A stretch of 42,500 bases of DNA from Cristatella mucedo (lineage: Eukaryota > Bryozoa > Phylactolaemata > Cristatellidae): positions 847,501 through 890,000 of the forward strand of contig WPIO01000088.1 in the NCBI GenBank assembly GCA_009760855.2, read 5' to 3'. This document shows positions 25,041 through 34,925 of this stretch, piece after piece. The position numbers were made by a program, and so were the translations under genes. Position 1 is the stretch's first letter. Every line of letters begins with the position of its first letter. The notes below the pieces were generated by a model. It searched no databases. It worked only from the letters and a program-made list of their open reading frames with translations, and was not told the origin of the DNA.

Positions 25041-25057
25041 TTTTGCTGCTGCTGTAG
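25041..25057 (+). promoter_or_regulatory. Splice acceptor of the Ig exon
   Basis: TTTTGCTGCTGCTGTAG gives a pyrimidine-rich tract followed by TAG. Its position sets phase 1 for the upstream intron, matching the phase at the donor. The 3' tail of a family C retroelement ends at about 25020, so any branch point lies in or next to the element. Confidence 0.7.
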
Positions 25058-25378
25058 GATACATGGATCTGGTGCGACCGAGTAGAGCGACTAGCGACGA
25101 CTCTCTATTCTTTATTGCTCATCCGGCATCGACTAGGGTGCGGGAAGGAAGCTCCGTGCACATGGAGTGCGCCGTGAGCGACGAGAGTCACGTCGCCTAT
25201 ACTTGGAGAAAGGGCGAGGAGGAGCTTCGCTCTGGCGCTCGGTACCTGGTCGATGGAAAGAGGCTGACCGTCTACAGCGTCGCCAGGGGTGACGATTCCA
25301 TGGGCTACTCGTGCTTGGCCACGAACGTCGTCACGAAATGGACGATCGAGTCTCAGCAGGGAGATATCAGCATCGTGT
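25058..25378 (+). CDS. Internal exon encoding one Ig (I-set-like) domain
   Basis: This block encodes one extracellular immunoglobulin domain of about 107 codons. Counting from the internal Met at 25063, the strand-B Cys is residue 36 (in HMEC), the core Trp is residue 48 (in YTWRKG) and the strand-F Cys is residue 84, in DSMGYSC. That last motif matches the usual D-S-G-x-Y-x-C except that Met holds the Gly position. A pyrimidine-rich stretch ending TGCTGTAG sits at 25041-25057, and GTGAGT follows at 25379-25384. With these junctions the exon is 321 bp, a multiple of three, and both introns are phase 1, the arrangement typical of Ig-domain exons. No start codon or signal peptide is needed, so the Met at 25063 is probably not a translation start. 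The gene is likely a receptor or adhesion protein of the Ig superfamily. A PTK7/off-track, Robo or similar protein is possible but not shown. No further exon was recognised in the window. Confidence 0.82.
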
Positions 25379-25384
25379 GTGAGT
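25379..25384 (+). promoter_or_regulatory. Splice donor of the Ig exon
   Basis: GTGAGT is a consensus U1-type donor. It falls after the G strand of the Ig domain and leaves one base of the split codon in the exon (phase 1). The open frame runs on to 25587, but past this point it no longer looks like an Ig domain. Confidence 0.7.
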
Positions 25385-25489
25385 ACCATTCGGGCAGCTC
25401 CTTAGTCGCTCGTAGGTCCTACCCGCGATTGCGTGGTCGCAACTTGTCAGGCTTCGCAATCTGGAGGCGACAATCTGCTGCTGCCTTCG

Positions 25490-25675
25490 CCGCCGCCATG
25501 CATAACGAACGTACTAAATATGTCCTCGGCCTCAGGTCAGGTCCCGCCAGCACCTTTCAGAAAGGCTGTAGTCAGGTCACTAATTAAGAAAGCAACGCTA
25601 GATCAAGAGGACTTAAGCAGCTTTCGTTCAATCTCCCTTCTCTCGTTCCTATTCTCATGTCAAGACATCCCATGA
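25490..25675 (+). pseudogene. Reverse transcriptase fragment of a non-LTR retrotransposon
   Basis: In the frame starting at 25433, residues about 24-74 read as the N-terminal part of a LINE reverse transcriptase domain. FRKAVVRSLIKKATLD (from 25556) is followed by LSSFRSISLLSFL, matching the family pattern F-x-x-A-x-V-x-P-L-x-K-K-x-x-L-D and then N-Y/F-R-P-I-S. The usual Pro of RPIS is Ser here. Only about 50 residues remain; the catalytic YADD box is absent and the frame ends at 25673. It lies about 120 bp after the Ig exon, so probably in the intron, and a family C element starts about 75 bp further on. The two may be parts of one internally deleted LINE. Confidence 0.75.
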
Positions 25676-25748
25676 CTTGACGACATTTAAAAAAAAAAGC
25701 AAGCTATGGCTTACCTGTTTTGACAGCGCTTGCTTAGTCCATGTTATT

Positions 25749-25940
25749 TGTCCTTTATGTACTTATGTGTGATGCCACTGTGCATGCTGCCACTAAGCAC
25801 ATTTCCATGTTGATACTGTGGTGCATTTCACCCTAACCATGTTTGCTTGTTGACATTTGCATGTTACCACTAACCGTTTCGATCATGCTTCCTGTCCAGC
25901 ATATTTAAAGTGCCTAGAAAGAGGTAAGGTTCTCTCAGAG
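25749..25940 (+). mobile_element. Family C retroelement, 3'-truncated
   Basis: This matches the 5' part of the family C arms at 19457-19958 (TCCTTT-GTGCTTATGTGTG-type start, then repeated GCATGCTGCCACTAA-like blocks, then a CTTCCT block). It then enters the shared 3' motif AAAGTGCCTAGAAAGAGG at about 25910. The hairpin's second half is replaced at about 25938 by the 68-bp repeat that precedes the 2.1-kb duplication, so the element is broken there. Confidence 0.65.
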
Positions 25941-26005
25941 TTCGGCAAATTCCGACCTCTAGGCACGATCCGGCCTAGCTAGTGCTCCAGATCCGGCCTA
26001 GCGGA
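25938..26005 (+). repeat. 68-bp repeat flanking duplication copy 1 (left)
   Basis: GAGTTCGGCAAATTCCG and a later CCTAGCTAGTGCTCCAG align with GAGATCGGCAAAATCCGG and CCTAGCTAGCACTCTAG at 28316-28383, at roughly 80% by eye. CCGGCCTAG occurs twice within this unit. Confidence 0.6.
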
Positions 26006-26740
26006 AAGAAACCTTGGCAACTGGTTTCACCACTCAACCTTTCACTTTTTAACTGCTGGATTCACCCCTCATCCTCACTGTAATTCCTCGTGCTGGCCTG
26101 CAGCCTGTGCGTCCGAGCTTCAGAGAGAACATACTGTTTGAGGCTGGGCGCTGCTACACTCGATGTGCTACGGATGTGTGTACGTACACGGTACGTGCTG
26201 TATACTCACAATGAAAGGACGGAATATGCAAAAGAATATGCGGCATGAGTTATCCTGAGTGACCATCCGGGTCCATCTATCGTCAGTCTGCCTGCCCCCA
26301 ATCCGGCAAAGCTGACTACTATGCGAATTTGAGGTCGTAACGCACGACGTAATGCACTAAGAGCTGGCTAAGTGGAGGCTGCCGTACTGGAGCACCAGCA
26401 TTCCTCGCCCGCGAGGAGGGGGGAACACCTGAATCCAGGGAGACGACCGACTCGAAAGCCACTGTGATGGTATGCAGTGTGAATGCAACTCTTAGCTCGG
26501 GAAGTTTTGGGCTAGGGACCGTGGGTCGAGTTGCCAGCTGCTCTGTTCACTCCGGCCGCGAGCTCATACCTGAGAGGGCGGCAAGTTCTCGGCTGACATT
26601 TGATATAATAACGAGGTGCCCAGGTATCGCAGAGGTTCTAGCTTCAAATAGCTAGCGCCTGCTCCAAGTTGCTACCAGTGAAAACGGCTTGCAGTATTTT
26701 CCGTGCCAAATACATTCCTCCATTTCGCCGATCTGTCGTC

Positions 26741-26966
<226 letters not shown>

Positions 26967-27354
26967 AACCAACCAACCAATCAACCACACTCACTCTGAG
27001 ATCTCTCTTTAGCCTTACTCTCCAAAAGAGCAGCACTCTGGAGAGCAGTCTACTGCTGCTGCAGAGTAGCAGCTCCCTGCGATTGCTACAAGCTGCCAAA
27101 CTTGTCTCGAATCGCATACCGATCGCCTCGTCCGTTGGAGGACAGCCGCCCCGATAGCCGATTGTGCAGCTCCACGTGACTTTTCTTACTAAATGTGGAT
27201 TTGGAAAATAAGTGTTCGTGCCAGCCAAGGTCAGCTAGCAGTTGAAGGCCGAAAGGCGACTGCCTGCCCCGGACTCACTGCCACGACTCTTCAATCGCCG
27301 AAAATTGGGGGACTGCTGGCTCTAGCTCCGATTGTGTCTGCCCTAATAGGTTGG

Positions 27355-27510
27355 TGCCAGCGCTGGTTTGGTCCAGCGGTTAAGGTGCTCGCCCCCGACC
27401 AAGGTCTGGCTGAGGTCGTGGGCTCGAGCTCGGAGGCATATGTGAAGCGCCTGAATAGAGATTAAGTTCTCTTGGGACGCTATACAAATGAATTATATAT
27501 ATTATATATT
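27355..27510 (+). mobile_element. SINE-A (tRNA-derived), inside duplication copy 1
   Basis: The head carries an A-box match TGGTCCAGCGG (27369-27379) and a B-box-like GGCTCGAGCTC (27421-27431), at tRNA-like spacing. The body ends in a stem-loop at 27447-27480 (GCGCC...AGAGATTAAGTTCTCT...GACGC) and a tail TATACAAATGAATTATATA. Non-coding; transcription by RNA polymerase III is inferred from the boxes. The open frame through it has no recognisable protein. Confidence 0.78.
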
Positions 27511-28315
27511 GGGACGGGCCATCGGTTTGCCAGTGGTGGAACTTGTATTGACTAGCGATCGATCCAAGACTGTCCTCGTGCGAAATGTCATAAACCAATC
27601 GGTTCTAGTTCCATAGTCGGCAGCCTTGAGGTTAGCGCCTCAGAGTACGGGCTGCCGCCAGGTCCGGCGTCCGAATCGTGCTGTATAGCTTTTTCTCCGA
27701 CCGAGGAGCGTGACAGTGGCATAACCTAGCCGTCTGAGGAGGGTGGCATTTCCCCAGAGAAGATGGCTGCAAGACTGGGCTACCCAACCCGGCCCGTACC
27801 AGATCGCACCCGATTGCGACAGAATGCAATTTAGCTCGGAGCAATTTTCTTTGACATTGCTTCTAGTTTTGGTTCGTGAGAATCGCATCGCTGTCGACCC
27901 TAGCGGGCCATCTGCTGCTATTGCGAAACTACCGCTCGAGAGTGAGTCGCTCCGCCCCCCCCCCAGGGCGTTCTGCTTGAGCCCATGATGACGAGCGAAT
28001 TCCGACACAGCTCTGCTTTGTCGAAACTTCTTTGGCCAAGATTGATGAGCCGGCCGGGGCGCGGCAGCTGCAAAAAACCGCTCGCCGTGTTCTGCCGTGG
28101 CCGTTAAACAAGCCGAGTATCCCAACTAACGAGTTTTCTTCGAAAGAGCCGTCTCTCGGCCGCTTTTTGCTTTGAGTTGCGAGCTAACAGTTATCATGCT
28201 AGATTTAGCTTCGCGTGTGTTGCAGTATGATTTCAGAACTGCGACTTTTCTTTGCACACGGCTAACGACGGCATCCCTTAGCCGTGACGGATTTTCGCCA
28301 GAAAGTTTTACCGAA

Positions 28316-28383
28316 GAGATCGGCAAAATCCGGCCTTCACGCCAGATAGGCCCTAGCTAGCACTCTAGTCAGGCCTAAAGCCA
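28316..28383 (+). repeat. 68-bp repeat near duplication copy 1 (right)
   Basis: It is the diverged direct repeat of 25938-26005, lying 200 bp beyond the right end of copy 1. The separation means it is not a simple target-site duplication. Confidence 0.6.
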
Positions 28384-29314
28384 CTCTAGCTATTTACGGG
28401 TGGATCCGGCCAAATTTATAATTATAATAATATTAATTAAATTATAATACATTTGATATTCCCAATCACTACTGCTGGTTGCAGTTCAAACTGGTGCCCA
28501 TGTTTATTTTTTGAACTGATGTCAGATGCTTTTATGAACAGAGGCGCATGGCCGGGTTGAGGTGATAAATGTCTACCCCTTCAATTGCCATGCGTCTGTG
28601 CGTCAGTTGTGGCTTTTTGATTGTTTGTTCGTCTGGCCACCCCCACTTCGGTGGGCCGTCGGAGTGGGAGCGGTTTCTTCTCGCTTAGTGTGCCTTCTTG
28701 ACCTCATGAAATGGCCTAGTAGTCTGAAACCTTTGCTGACCTCTGGCCTATCCAAATGATTACACATGCTGGGTGATCTGAAAACCTCTGAAATCAAGTG
28801 CTGCTACAATCAAGTGCTTGGCGGTGGAAGAATGTAGCCTCAACACGCCGACTAATGTACCGCCAGTTGCTTGCAACCACACAAATGCAAACTTCTGTCC
28901 CTAATTTGCTCATAGTCAAATAATGCTACAGCTATATGATCACTTAGACTTGGGGCAAGAAAGTTAGTTAAGGTAATAATAAAGAGCCGTCGAATGAATA
29001 AGCCCGACATCTGACGACCATTTTGAGTCTGCAATTGTTTCCTTAAGTGAGACTTGTTTCACGAGCACTTTTCCGGAGTGGTACAAACTTCCGTCATCAT
29101 TTCATTGCAACCCAATTTCTTTTTCACGACTGAATTTGAGCAATTCGGTGCATCTCGCAACCACGGTTGCTGGCATCCTAAGGCTGCAGTCGGGGTGGAG
29201 GTTGCAGCAGCTTTAGTATTATTCGCTGGCGAGTCTCGTCCGATCTCGCCATGTACGAGAGTCCCAATCCGATTGGGATCGCAGCTGCCCAAGTACTCGG
29301 ATCGCAATAATATA
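28384..29314. other. No gene recognised
   Basis: An AT-rich patch at 28415-28455 and otherwise mixed sequence with short frames. Confidence 0.5.
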
Positions 29315-29456
29315 ATATTAATATAATTCATTCGTAAAGCTCCCTCAGAGAACTTAATCTTTATTCGGGGACTTTACAAGTGTCACCGGGCTCGAGCCCA
29401 GGACCTCGGCCAGACCTGGGTCGGGCGTGCACCTTAACCAGTCTGCCAAACTAGCT
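29315..29456 (-). mobile_element. SINE-A (tRNA-derived)
   Basis: On the minus strand: AGTTTGGCAGACTGGTTAAG, GTGCACGCC, a B-box-like GGCTCGAGCCC (29388-29398 reversed), then AAAGTCCCCGAATAAAGATT, TTCTCTGAGGGAGC and a TTACGAATGAATTATATTA tail. Confidence 0.74.
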
Positions 29457-29754
29457 AGGCATGAAGAATTCGTTAATAATAAAATAAATCTGGCTGCTCT
29501 AATAATAGTTTGTCGTACTCTTCGTATACGCAGTAAAAGGCTTCAGACTTGGAGGAGTGGAGCCACGTGCTGCAAAATCTTGCAGCAACATCCTGGAGCA
29601 ACACCAATGAGGCTGCAAACAGTTAGCCGTGCGTTAACCAAGCTTCGGCACGCGAAACACAGATGCACTGTCACGAGCCAGAATCTCGAAGTTGTTCAGG
29701 TGTCGTCATCATCATCATCTCAGCCAACTTCCTGGGACGTCGTATTCCTTTGGC

Positions 29755-29840
29755 CACGCCCCTCTTGCAGCCCCTGTAAAGCGCCTAGAGAAAGATTCAG
29801 TTCTCGGAGGGCGTTATATCAAGTGTTGTTGTGTTATAAT
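29755..29840 (+). mobile_element. Family C 3' end (solo tail)
   Basis: CCCCTGTAAAGCGCCTAGAG continues into a CAGTTCTCGGAGGGCG hairpin half and TATCAAGTGTTGTTGTG, then an AT-rich tail. Upstream sequence is not recognisably family C. Confidence 0.55.
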
Positions 29841-29849
29841 TATTTTTAT

Positions 29850-31300
29850 TAAAATTATTATTTTAGCTGCACTCGTCTCTGGGCTACATTAGCAAATGCC
29901 ACGCTGCAAATGCCCTTCGGTAAGCTTTGGGGTAGTTTGTAGGCAGGCAGTTAACCTCTAGACCCAAGCTATTAATAAGGCACCGGGACTGATTCAATCG
30001 GAACGCCCCTCTAGGGTATAGTTACAGTGTCGAGCAACTAGCGACGGTTCCTGACATTTCCATCGGAGTCACGATAAGGCGCCCGCCGCCAAGAATCGGC
30101 TATCGGCGTTTCAGAACTGTAGCAGCGAGACTAAATTGCTCGGCCTTTTTAGCACCGACGGCTCGCCCGCGGCGAGGCTAGGTCGGGAAGTCTTTCAACT
30201 GATGTCTACTTATAGATTGAGTTTTTCACTTTCTGCTACAATGCCGAAAGTGCGCCTGGCTCTATGAACAAACGACGGCGTATTAGCTGAGTCTTTCGGG
30301 GCGCCATCCATCTACCTCAACCTTGACCTGTGTCTCCTTGACCTCTGTCTCCAGTGTTGCAACGGCTCCGAATGCCACACGATCGTGGTGGGTGGCATGT
30401 CAATCTTCCGACTAAGGGTCCTGCCGCCAGTCACGAGAGATCCCAATAACTCTGGAATCTTAGTCTGCCTACGCTAGTTCTTTGATCTACGTCGCGGCAG
30501 TAGAAAAGTCATAATAACTAATTGCAGTCAAAGGAAAGGGTAATGAAATAATTGAATAAGCCGCCCGTGTGTGCTACAGCTGAGGCTGGGGGGGGGGGGG
30601 TTCGTGGCTATATTTAAGTACGACACGTTTGTGGGTCTCGTTAATGGCAAGTGTAAAAACGGTCTCGTCGCCACGACGTTATGCGGCTAACGTCCCTAAT
30701 GTCCCCCGGCCTCAACAGACTAACCTCATATTGCGTCTGAGCTCGCTTCAATAGCGGACGGCTCTTACGGCGGTGGCGCTGCACGCCTACTTATTCGACC
30801 GTACATTCTAGTTCGTTCGATCGGCGCATTCGGGCGGCACTGATCGACACGTTCATAATAGTGCAGGCAACAAACAGCAGGCAGAACCCCCGGCGGCGGA
30901 AGAACCCCGAAGTGCGACATTTGAAAGAAGAGCGACATTTGAAGAGCGACATTTGAAGGCGGCGGAAGAACCCCGAAGTGCCAGAAGAGCGACATTTGAA
31001 GAGCGCGAAAGGATACAAGTCGGGAGGAAGGGAAGAAATGAGTCCGTCGAGGATGTCGCTTAGGGGGTGCGCGTATCGTATTCTACGAAGGCTGGCTCGA
31101 CGCGCCGAGGTTCGCGTTCAAATGAATTCCTTCTTCGCAGGGGTCCAGACTCGTATTATATAATTTTTTCCTGAAAGACTAGTAGTACGCTCCGGGCAGC
31201 AAGCCGTGCAAATGCTGTACTTGTGGGTGCGCGTGCGTTCAAGGCTGCAAGATTGTTCTGCGGCCAGTGCTACCGCTCGATATAACAATATAACGTGCTA
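29850..31300. other. No gene recognised
   Basis: Contains a run of 12 G near 30588 and the compound minisatellite at 30.9 kb. CG-rich from about 30050 onward. No protein recognised. Confidence 0.45.
30892..31000 (+). repeat. Compound minisatellite
   Basis: GCGACATTTGAA occurs four times (30914, 30932, 30946, 30989). A 24-base unit starting GGCGGCGGAAGAACC occurs at 30892-30915 and 30958-30981. The repeats are interleaved, suggesting duplication of a 66-bp block. Confidence 0.8.
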
Positions 31301-31318
31301 CCGCTATAACACTGTGTG

Positions 31319-31438
<120 letters not shown>

Positions 31439-31460
31439 TGTGTGTTATAGATGTTATATA

Positions 31461-31625
31461 ACAGCCGTGATGGCACACTAGGTAAGGCGGTTGCTTTCAC
31501 TACCTCGGTCCCGAGTTCGATTCCTGCGGTGGGCGATCCTTTATCGCTACTGCAAGCCGTTGTGATAGCCGTAAAGGCTCTTCTGTCGCTATACAAAAAA
31601 GAGGCTGTTCAATCAGCGAGGATCT
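31461..31625 (+). mobile_element. SINE-B (tRNA-derived)
   Basis: A box TGGCACACTAG (31471-31481) fits the TRGYNNANNNG consensus, and B box GAGTTCGATTCC (31513-31524) fits GGTTCGANTCC. Head TAAGGCGGTTGC, body GGTGGGCGATCCTTTATCG, tail CTCTTCTGTCGCTATACAAA then GAGGCTGTTCAATCAGC. It lies just after a TA array. No protein is encoded. Confidence 0.82.
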
Positions 31626-31846
31626 AACAATAGAGCAATCCGTCGGCTCATTCGTCGCGCCCTTTACTGACGTTCGCCATTTTACTCCGAGAAGGAACGG
31701 CAAGTGACCTTAAGACCCGAGTCGGTGCGATTACTCGAGGGCTCACTTATTCTCCCGAGCTGTCCTCGAGTAAATAAAGAAACGAGTAAATTAATGTATG
31801 AGCAAATGAATAAACATTAGCTGATTTGACTTTGACCTCGCTCGCT

Positions 31847-32000
31847 GTATAGCGGCGCATGAGCCTATATACAACCGTCGCCCCGCGATGACGTCCTCCC
31901 AGCTTGCAGTGGGCAGCGCAGGACTAGATCGCCTGCTGCATGACTCGAACCCGCGTGACCCGTCGGGGTCGCGCGAAGAGCGAGCAGCGCCTTACCTCCT
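31847..32000 (-). mobile_element. SINE-B (tRNA-derived), degenerate
   Basis: On the minus strand there is a tRNA-like block with GGTTCGAGTC (near 31945 reversed), then CTGCCCACTGCAAGC and a tail ending GCCGCTATACAGCG. It is diverged but shares the layout of the other SINE-B copies. It is overlapped by a chance 132-codon frame on the plus strand. Confidence 0.6.
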
Positions 32001-32514
32001 GGGGTTCAAGGAGGCCAAGGTCAGCGGACATGCAATGCCAGAAGTCGGCCGACGCGCCTTGACAAACGGCTGCACTTTGTGGCTGCCCTTGACCTTGAAG
32101 TTTATTAAAAAGCCAGCTAGTCGGCGAGGCCCACGGGCTGCCTGTTCGGGGGCGACCGAGCTCGGTCGGAGCAGGAGCGGAGCGGTCGCCGCGATCGCAC
32201 CCGATTGGCTCTTGTCGGTTAGACAAGTCGGTCAGGCTCTTCCGTTCAAGTTCGAGTCAGAGCGATGCCGTCGGCCAATTGCGTAGCGCTCTCGCTTACG
32301 CTCTCGCTTACCTCTTTCGGGCCACGTTGCGGCGCCAGCTGCTGACGACGCTCTGCACTCGTCGTCTGAGATCGTTGCTTCGCCAGCTACCGTTACTGTC
32401 TCTCGTTAGGCGTTATGACAGTGGCTTTTCAATCCGGCCGATATGCGTGTAGGAATATAGCCCAATGCGCCAGGATCGCGTCTGGGGAGCAGGTCTGTAA
32501 GAAAGCTGTAATAA

Positions 32515-32690
32515 ATAAATACAAGCTGCTTAAACAGCCTCTTTTTGTATAGCGACAGAAGAGCCTCGACGGCTATCACCACCGCTTGCATTGGCGATAC
32601 AGGATCACCCACCTCAGGATTCGAACCCACGACCTCAGGGCCGAGGTCGTGAAAAGCAACCGCCTTACCTAGTGAGCCACTGCGGCTCGT
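32515..32690 (-). mobile_element. SINE-B (tRNA-derived)
   Basis: On the minus strand: A box TGGCTCACTAG (32669-32679 reversed), B box GGGTTCGAATCC (32618-32629 reversed), body GGTGATCCTGTATCGCC, tail GCTCTTCTGTCGCTATACAA, then GAGGCTGTTTAAGCAGC and a TATTTATTTATTA end. It is one of the best kept copies. Confidence 0.84.
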
Positions 32691-33512
32691 AATAAAACTG
32701 TAATCACTGTAAGAGTTGCAATAGAAACGTAATCGTTGTAAGAGCTGTAAGCTCGAGAAGGTCGCGATGAATGAGGTAATAAAAATAAACAATAAAAATA
32801 ATAAAAAATAGATAAATAAAGGTCGCGGCGAATGAGCGAGCGGCTAGCGTCTCGGACTTACTCTGCGATGCCCCGGGCGATCCGCGGGCTCGCGGACCAG
32901 CACGGTAAGAAGCGGCGGGCGGCCGATGACTAATTCGAAAGAGGAGGCAACTCCTCAGTGCACGACCCTTCGACCGACGTTCGACGAAGAAGATGCCTTT
33001 GAAGATGCAACGCTCGCTCACTGCTCGCCTCGAAAGCGCCGCTCGCGCCGCGCGGTCAGCCAGGCAACCAATAGGACGCTGCAGAGCGTCTCTCTAAAGA
33101 GCACCTCTTCCGATTAAAGGCGAGCCGTCTTCGGCGTTCGGTGCGGCTGAACGATGGCCATCCGCGATATCGGCAGCGGCGTGCAGTCCGGGCGGTCGCA
33201 GCGGCGGCAGCGAATGCGGCGGGGAAAGTGCATCAATTACTCGCAGATAGAAAAGGAAGCTTACCGGCTGTAGCCGCGGCGGTAGCGTTGCCATTTGCCT
33301 CGCGGCCAACGCGCGCGCGGTGTCTCGAGTCTTTCAAGTACGCAGTTGTTGCTGCTTCGCGCTATCCTTTGATGACGCTCACTCTCGATTTTCGAGTCTG
33401 CGGCTTTCGGTGAACTAGTTGGCCTTTTGCCCGAGTAGCTCTCGCAATTATCGCCGAATGCCGAGTAGATATTTCGGCACTCGCGTCGAACGCCCGCCAC
33501 TACCGCCACCGG

Positions 33513-33546
33513 CGAAGCGCTCGCGGCCGCCGCCGCGAGCGCTTCG
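33513..33546. repeat. GC hairpin with 15-bp perfect arms
   Basis: CGAAGCGCTCGCGGC (33513-33527) and its exact reverse complement (33532-33546) are separated by four bases. It sits in a CGCCG-rich stretch and includes a GCGGCCGC site. Confidence 0.85.
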
Positions 33547-33597
33547 TCGCCGCCGCGCGGCGGCGGCTATCGACGCCGGCCGTTATTATTTCATTCA

Positions 33598-33635
33598 TTA
33601 TATTAATTATAAATATATAAAAACGTTCGTTTCGT
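33598..33635 (+). repeat. Half-copy of the 40.1-kb foldback end
   Basis: ATAAATATATAAAAACGTTC agrees with the left edge of the element near 40094-40115, apart from one A in the run. No second arm was found nearby. Confidence 0.45.
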
Positions 33636-34404
33636 CCACCGGCTGCGCGAGATCGGCGGCTGCTCCCGCAAGAATACTTTCAACCCGACGGCGGCGGCGA
33701 TATCATTTTTTTTTTTAGCGCACGCGTAAATTAAGCTGCCATTTCATAAGACGCTTCGAGTTTGGCATTATCTTAGCATGCCGCAAACGCGTGCATCGAA
33801 CGCCAGCGAAGAGAGCGATCGCCGTAGCAACGTGCCACGCGCGTGCGATCGTGGCCTACATCCCACCGAACGTCAGCCCTAGCCGTCGTCATCTTAACGT
33901 GCTAATGAAGAGCTCTCTGAACTCGGAGCACGTCCGTGCAAGTTGCACAGCGTTGCTGTTAGAAAGCGAGCGGCGGCAGCTCCTGAACTTGAGCCCTTCG
34001 CCCCAAACTCGGAACGCCCCGTCGCCAGGTCGCGAGGTGAAGGTCGAACACAATCAATCGGCGGCAGTCCTTCCTGATTCGCTGCGCTGAGATACGACCG
34101 GCGCCGCCAGGGGCGCAGCTAGCGGGCCGTAGAAGCAGTCGCGCGAAGGACTGACACGTGACGTCTCAGAGGAAGCGACGACCACGGGAAGCGGCGGCAC
34201 CGCCCATGCTTTAGCAGCGAGCCCAAAAATAATCCTTTGCGTGTAGAGCCGGGAACTCCACAGCAACTCGGGAAGGGGGCGCGGGTCGAGCGTGTGAGTA
34301 GTAGCCAGCCAGGCACCAGCCGTAGCCTTCACCTACGCAGCGTCCCTCACCGCCAGGGGTCAGGGTGTCACTTCTTTAATCAGCGCGTCCAGAAGATTTA
34401 GCTG

Positions 34405-34585
34405 CGATTGAGCACTAGTTAAGGCGGTTGCTTTTCACGACCTCGGTCCCAAGGTCGTGTGTTCGAATCCTTCGTGGTGGGCAATCCTCTATTGCCGCTG
34501 CTGCAAGCTGTGGCGACAGCCATAGAGGCTCCTCTGTCGCTATTCAAAACAAAGGCCGCTAAATCAGCTAGTATTTATTTATTTG
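34405..34585 (+). mobile_element. SINE-B (tRNA-derived)
   Basis: Head GAGCACTAGTTAAGGCGG, B box GTTCGAATCC (34461-34470), body GTGGGCAATCCTCTATTGCC, tail GGCTCCTCTGTCGCTATTCA then GCCGCTAAATCAGCTAGTAT and TTATTTATTTG. The A box (34409-34419) has lost part of its consensus. Confidence 0.8.
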
Positions 34586-34764
34586 CTCGTACGTAGTTTA
34601 TTTATTTATTTGATCGTACACAGTTGTTGCAGGAAGCTACCGGCTGCTTGTCCCGTCGATTCTATCCAGCTTGCCTCCTGGCTCGGCTAACTCGGCCGAG
34701 TCCTGATTGTGCATCCAGATCAAGTCATGCCTTCGCTTCGCTTCTATCCACAGTCAGTGCAATT

Positions 34765-34925
34765 TATAAAATAAGCTTCGGCTCTCGCTTCTTCACTGAG
34801 GTCGTGAGTTCGAGTCCTTTGAGTCGAGCTTGCTCCTCGACGGCCCACTGCCAAAGGTGACGGAAATGCCGCTAAAGCTCTCCTGTCGCTATGCAAATGA
34901 GCCTGCTAAATCAGCCAACATGTAG
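34765..34925 (+). mobile_element. SINE-B (tRNA-derived), degenerate head
   Basis: B-box-like GAGTTCGAGTCC lies near 34806-34817, followed by a GGCCCACTGCC body and the tail CTCTCCTGTCGCTATGCAAA, then GAGCCTGCTAAATCAGCCAA. The 5' part is poorly conserved. Confidence 0.65.

Larger units (their letters stand above)
32691..34400. other. CpG-rich stretch without a recognised gene
   Basis: CG dinucleotides and GCGGCGG tracts are dense from about 32820 to 34330, unlike the first 15 kb. Several 70-105 codon frames are Arg/Ala-rich, as expected of GC-rich DNA. It could be a CpG island with a promoter; no first exon can be shown. Confidence 0.4.

Noticed and set aside
31461-31530. Possible functional tRNA gene
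   Set aside because: A and B boxes are present, but the sequence continues into a shared SINE tail and recurs in many diverged copies; no intact cloverleaf was established.
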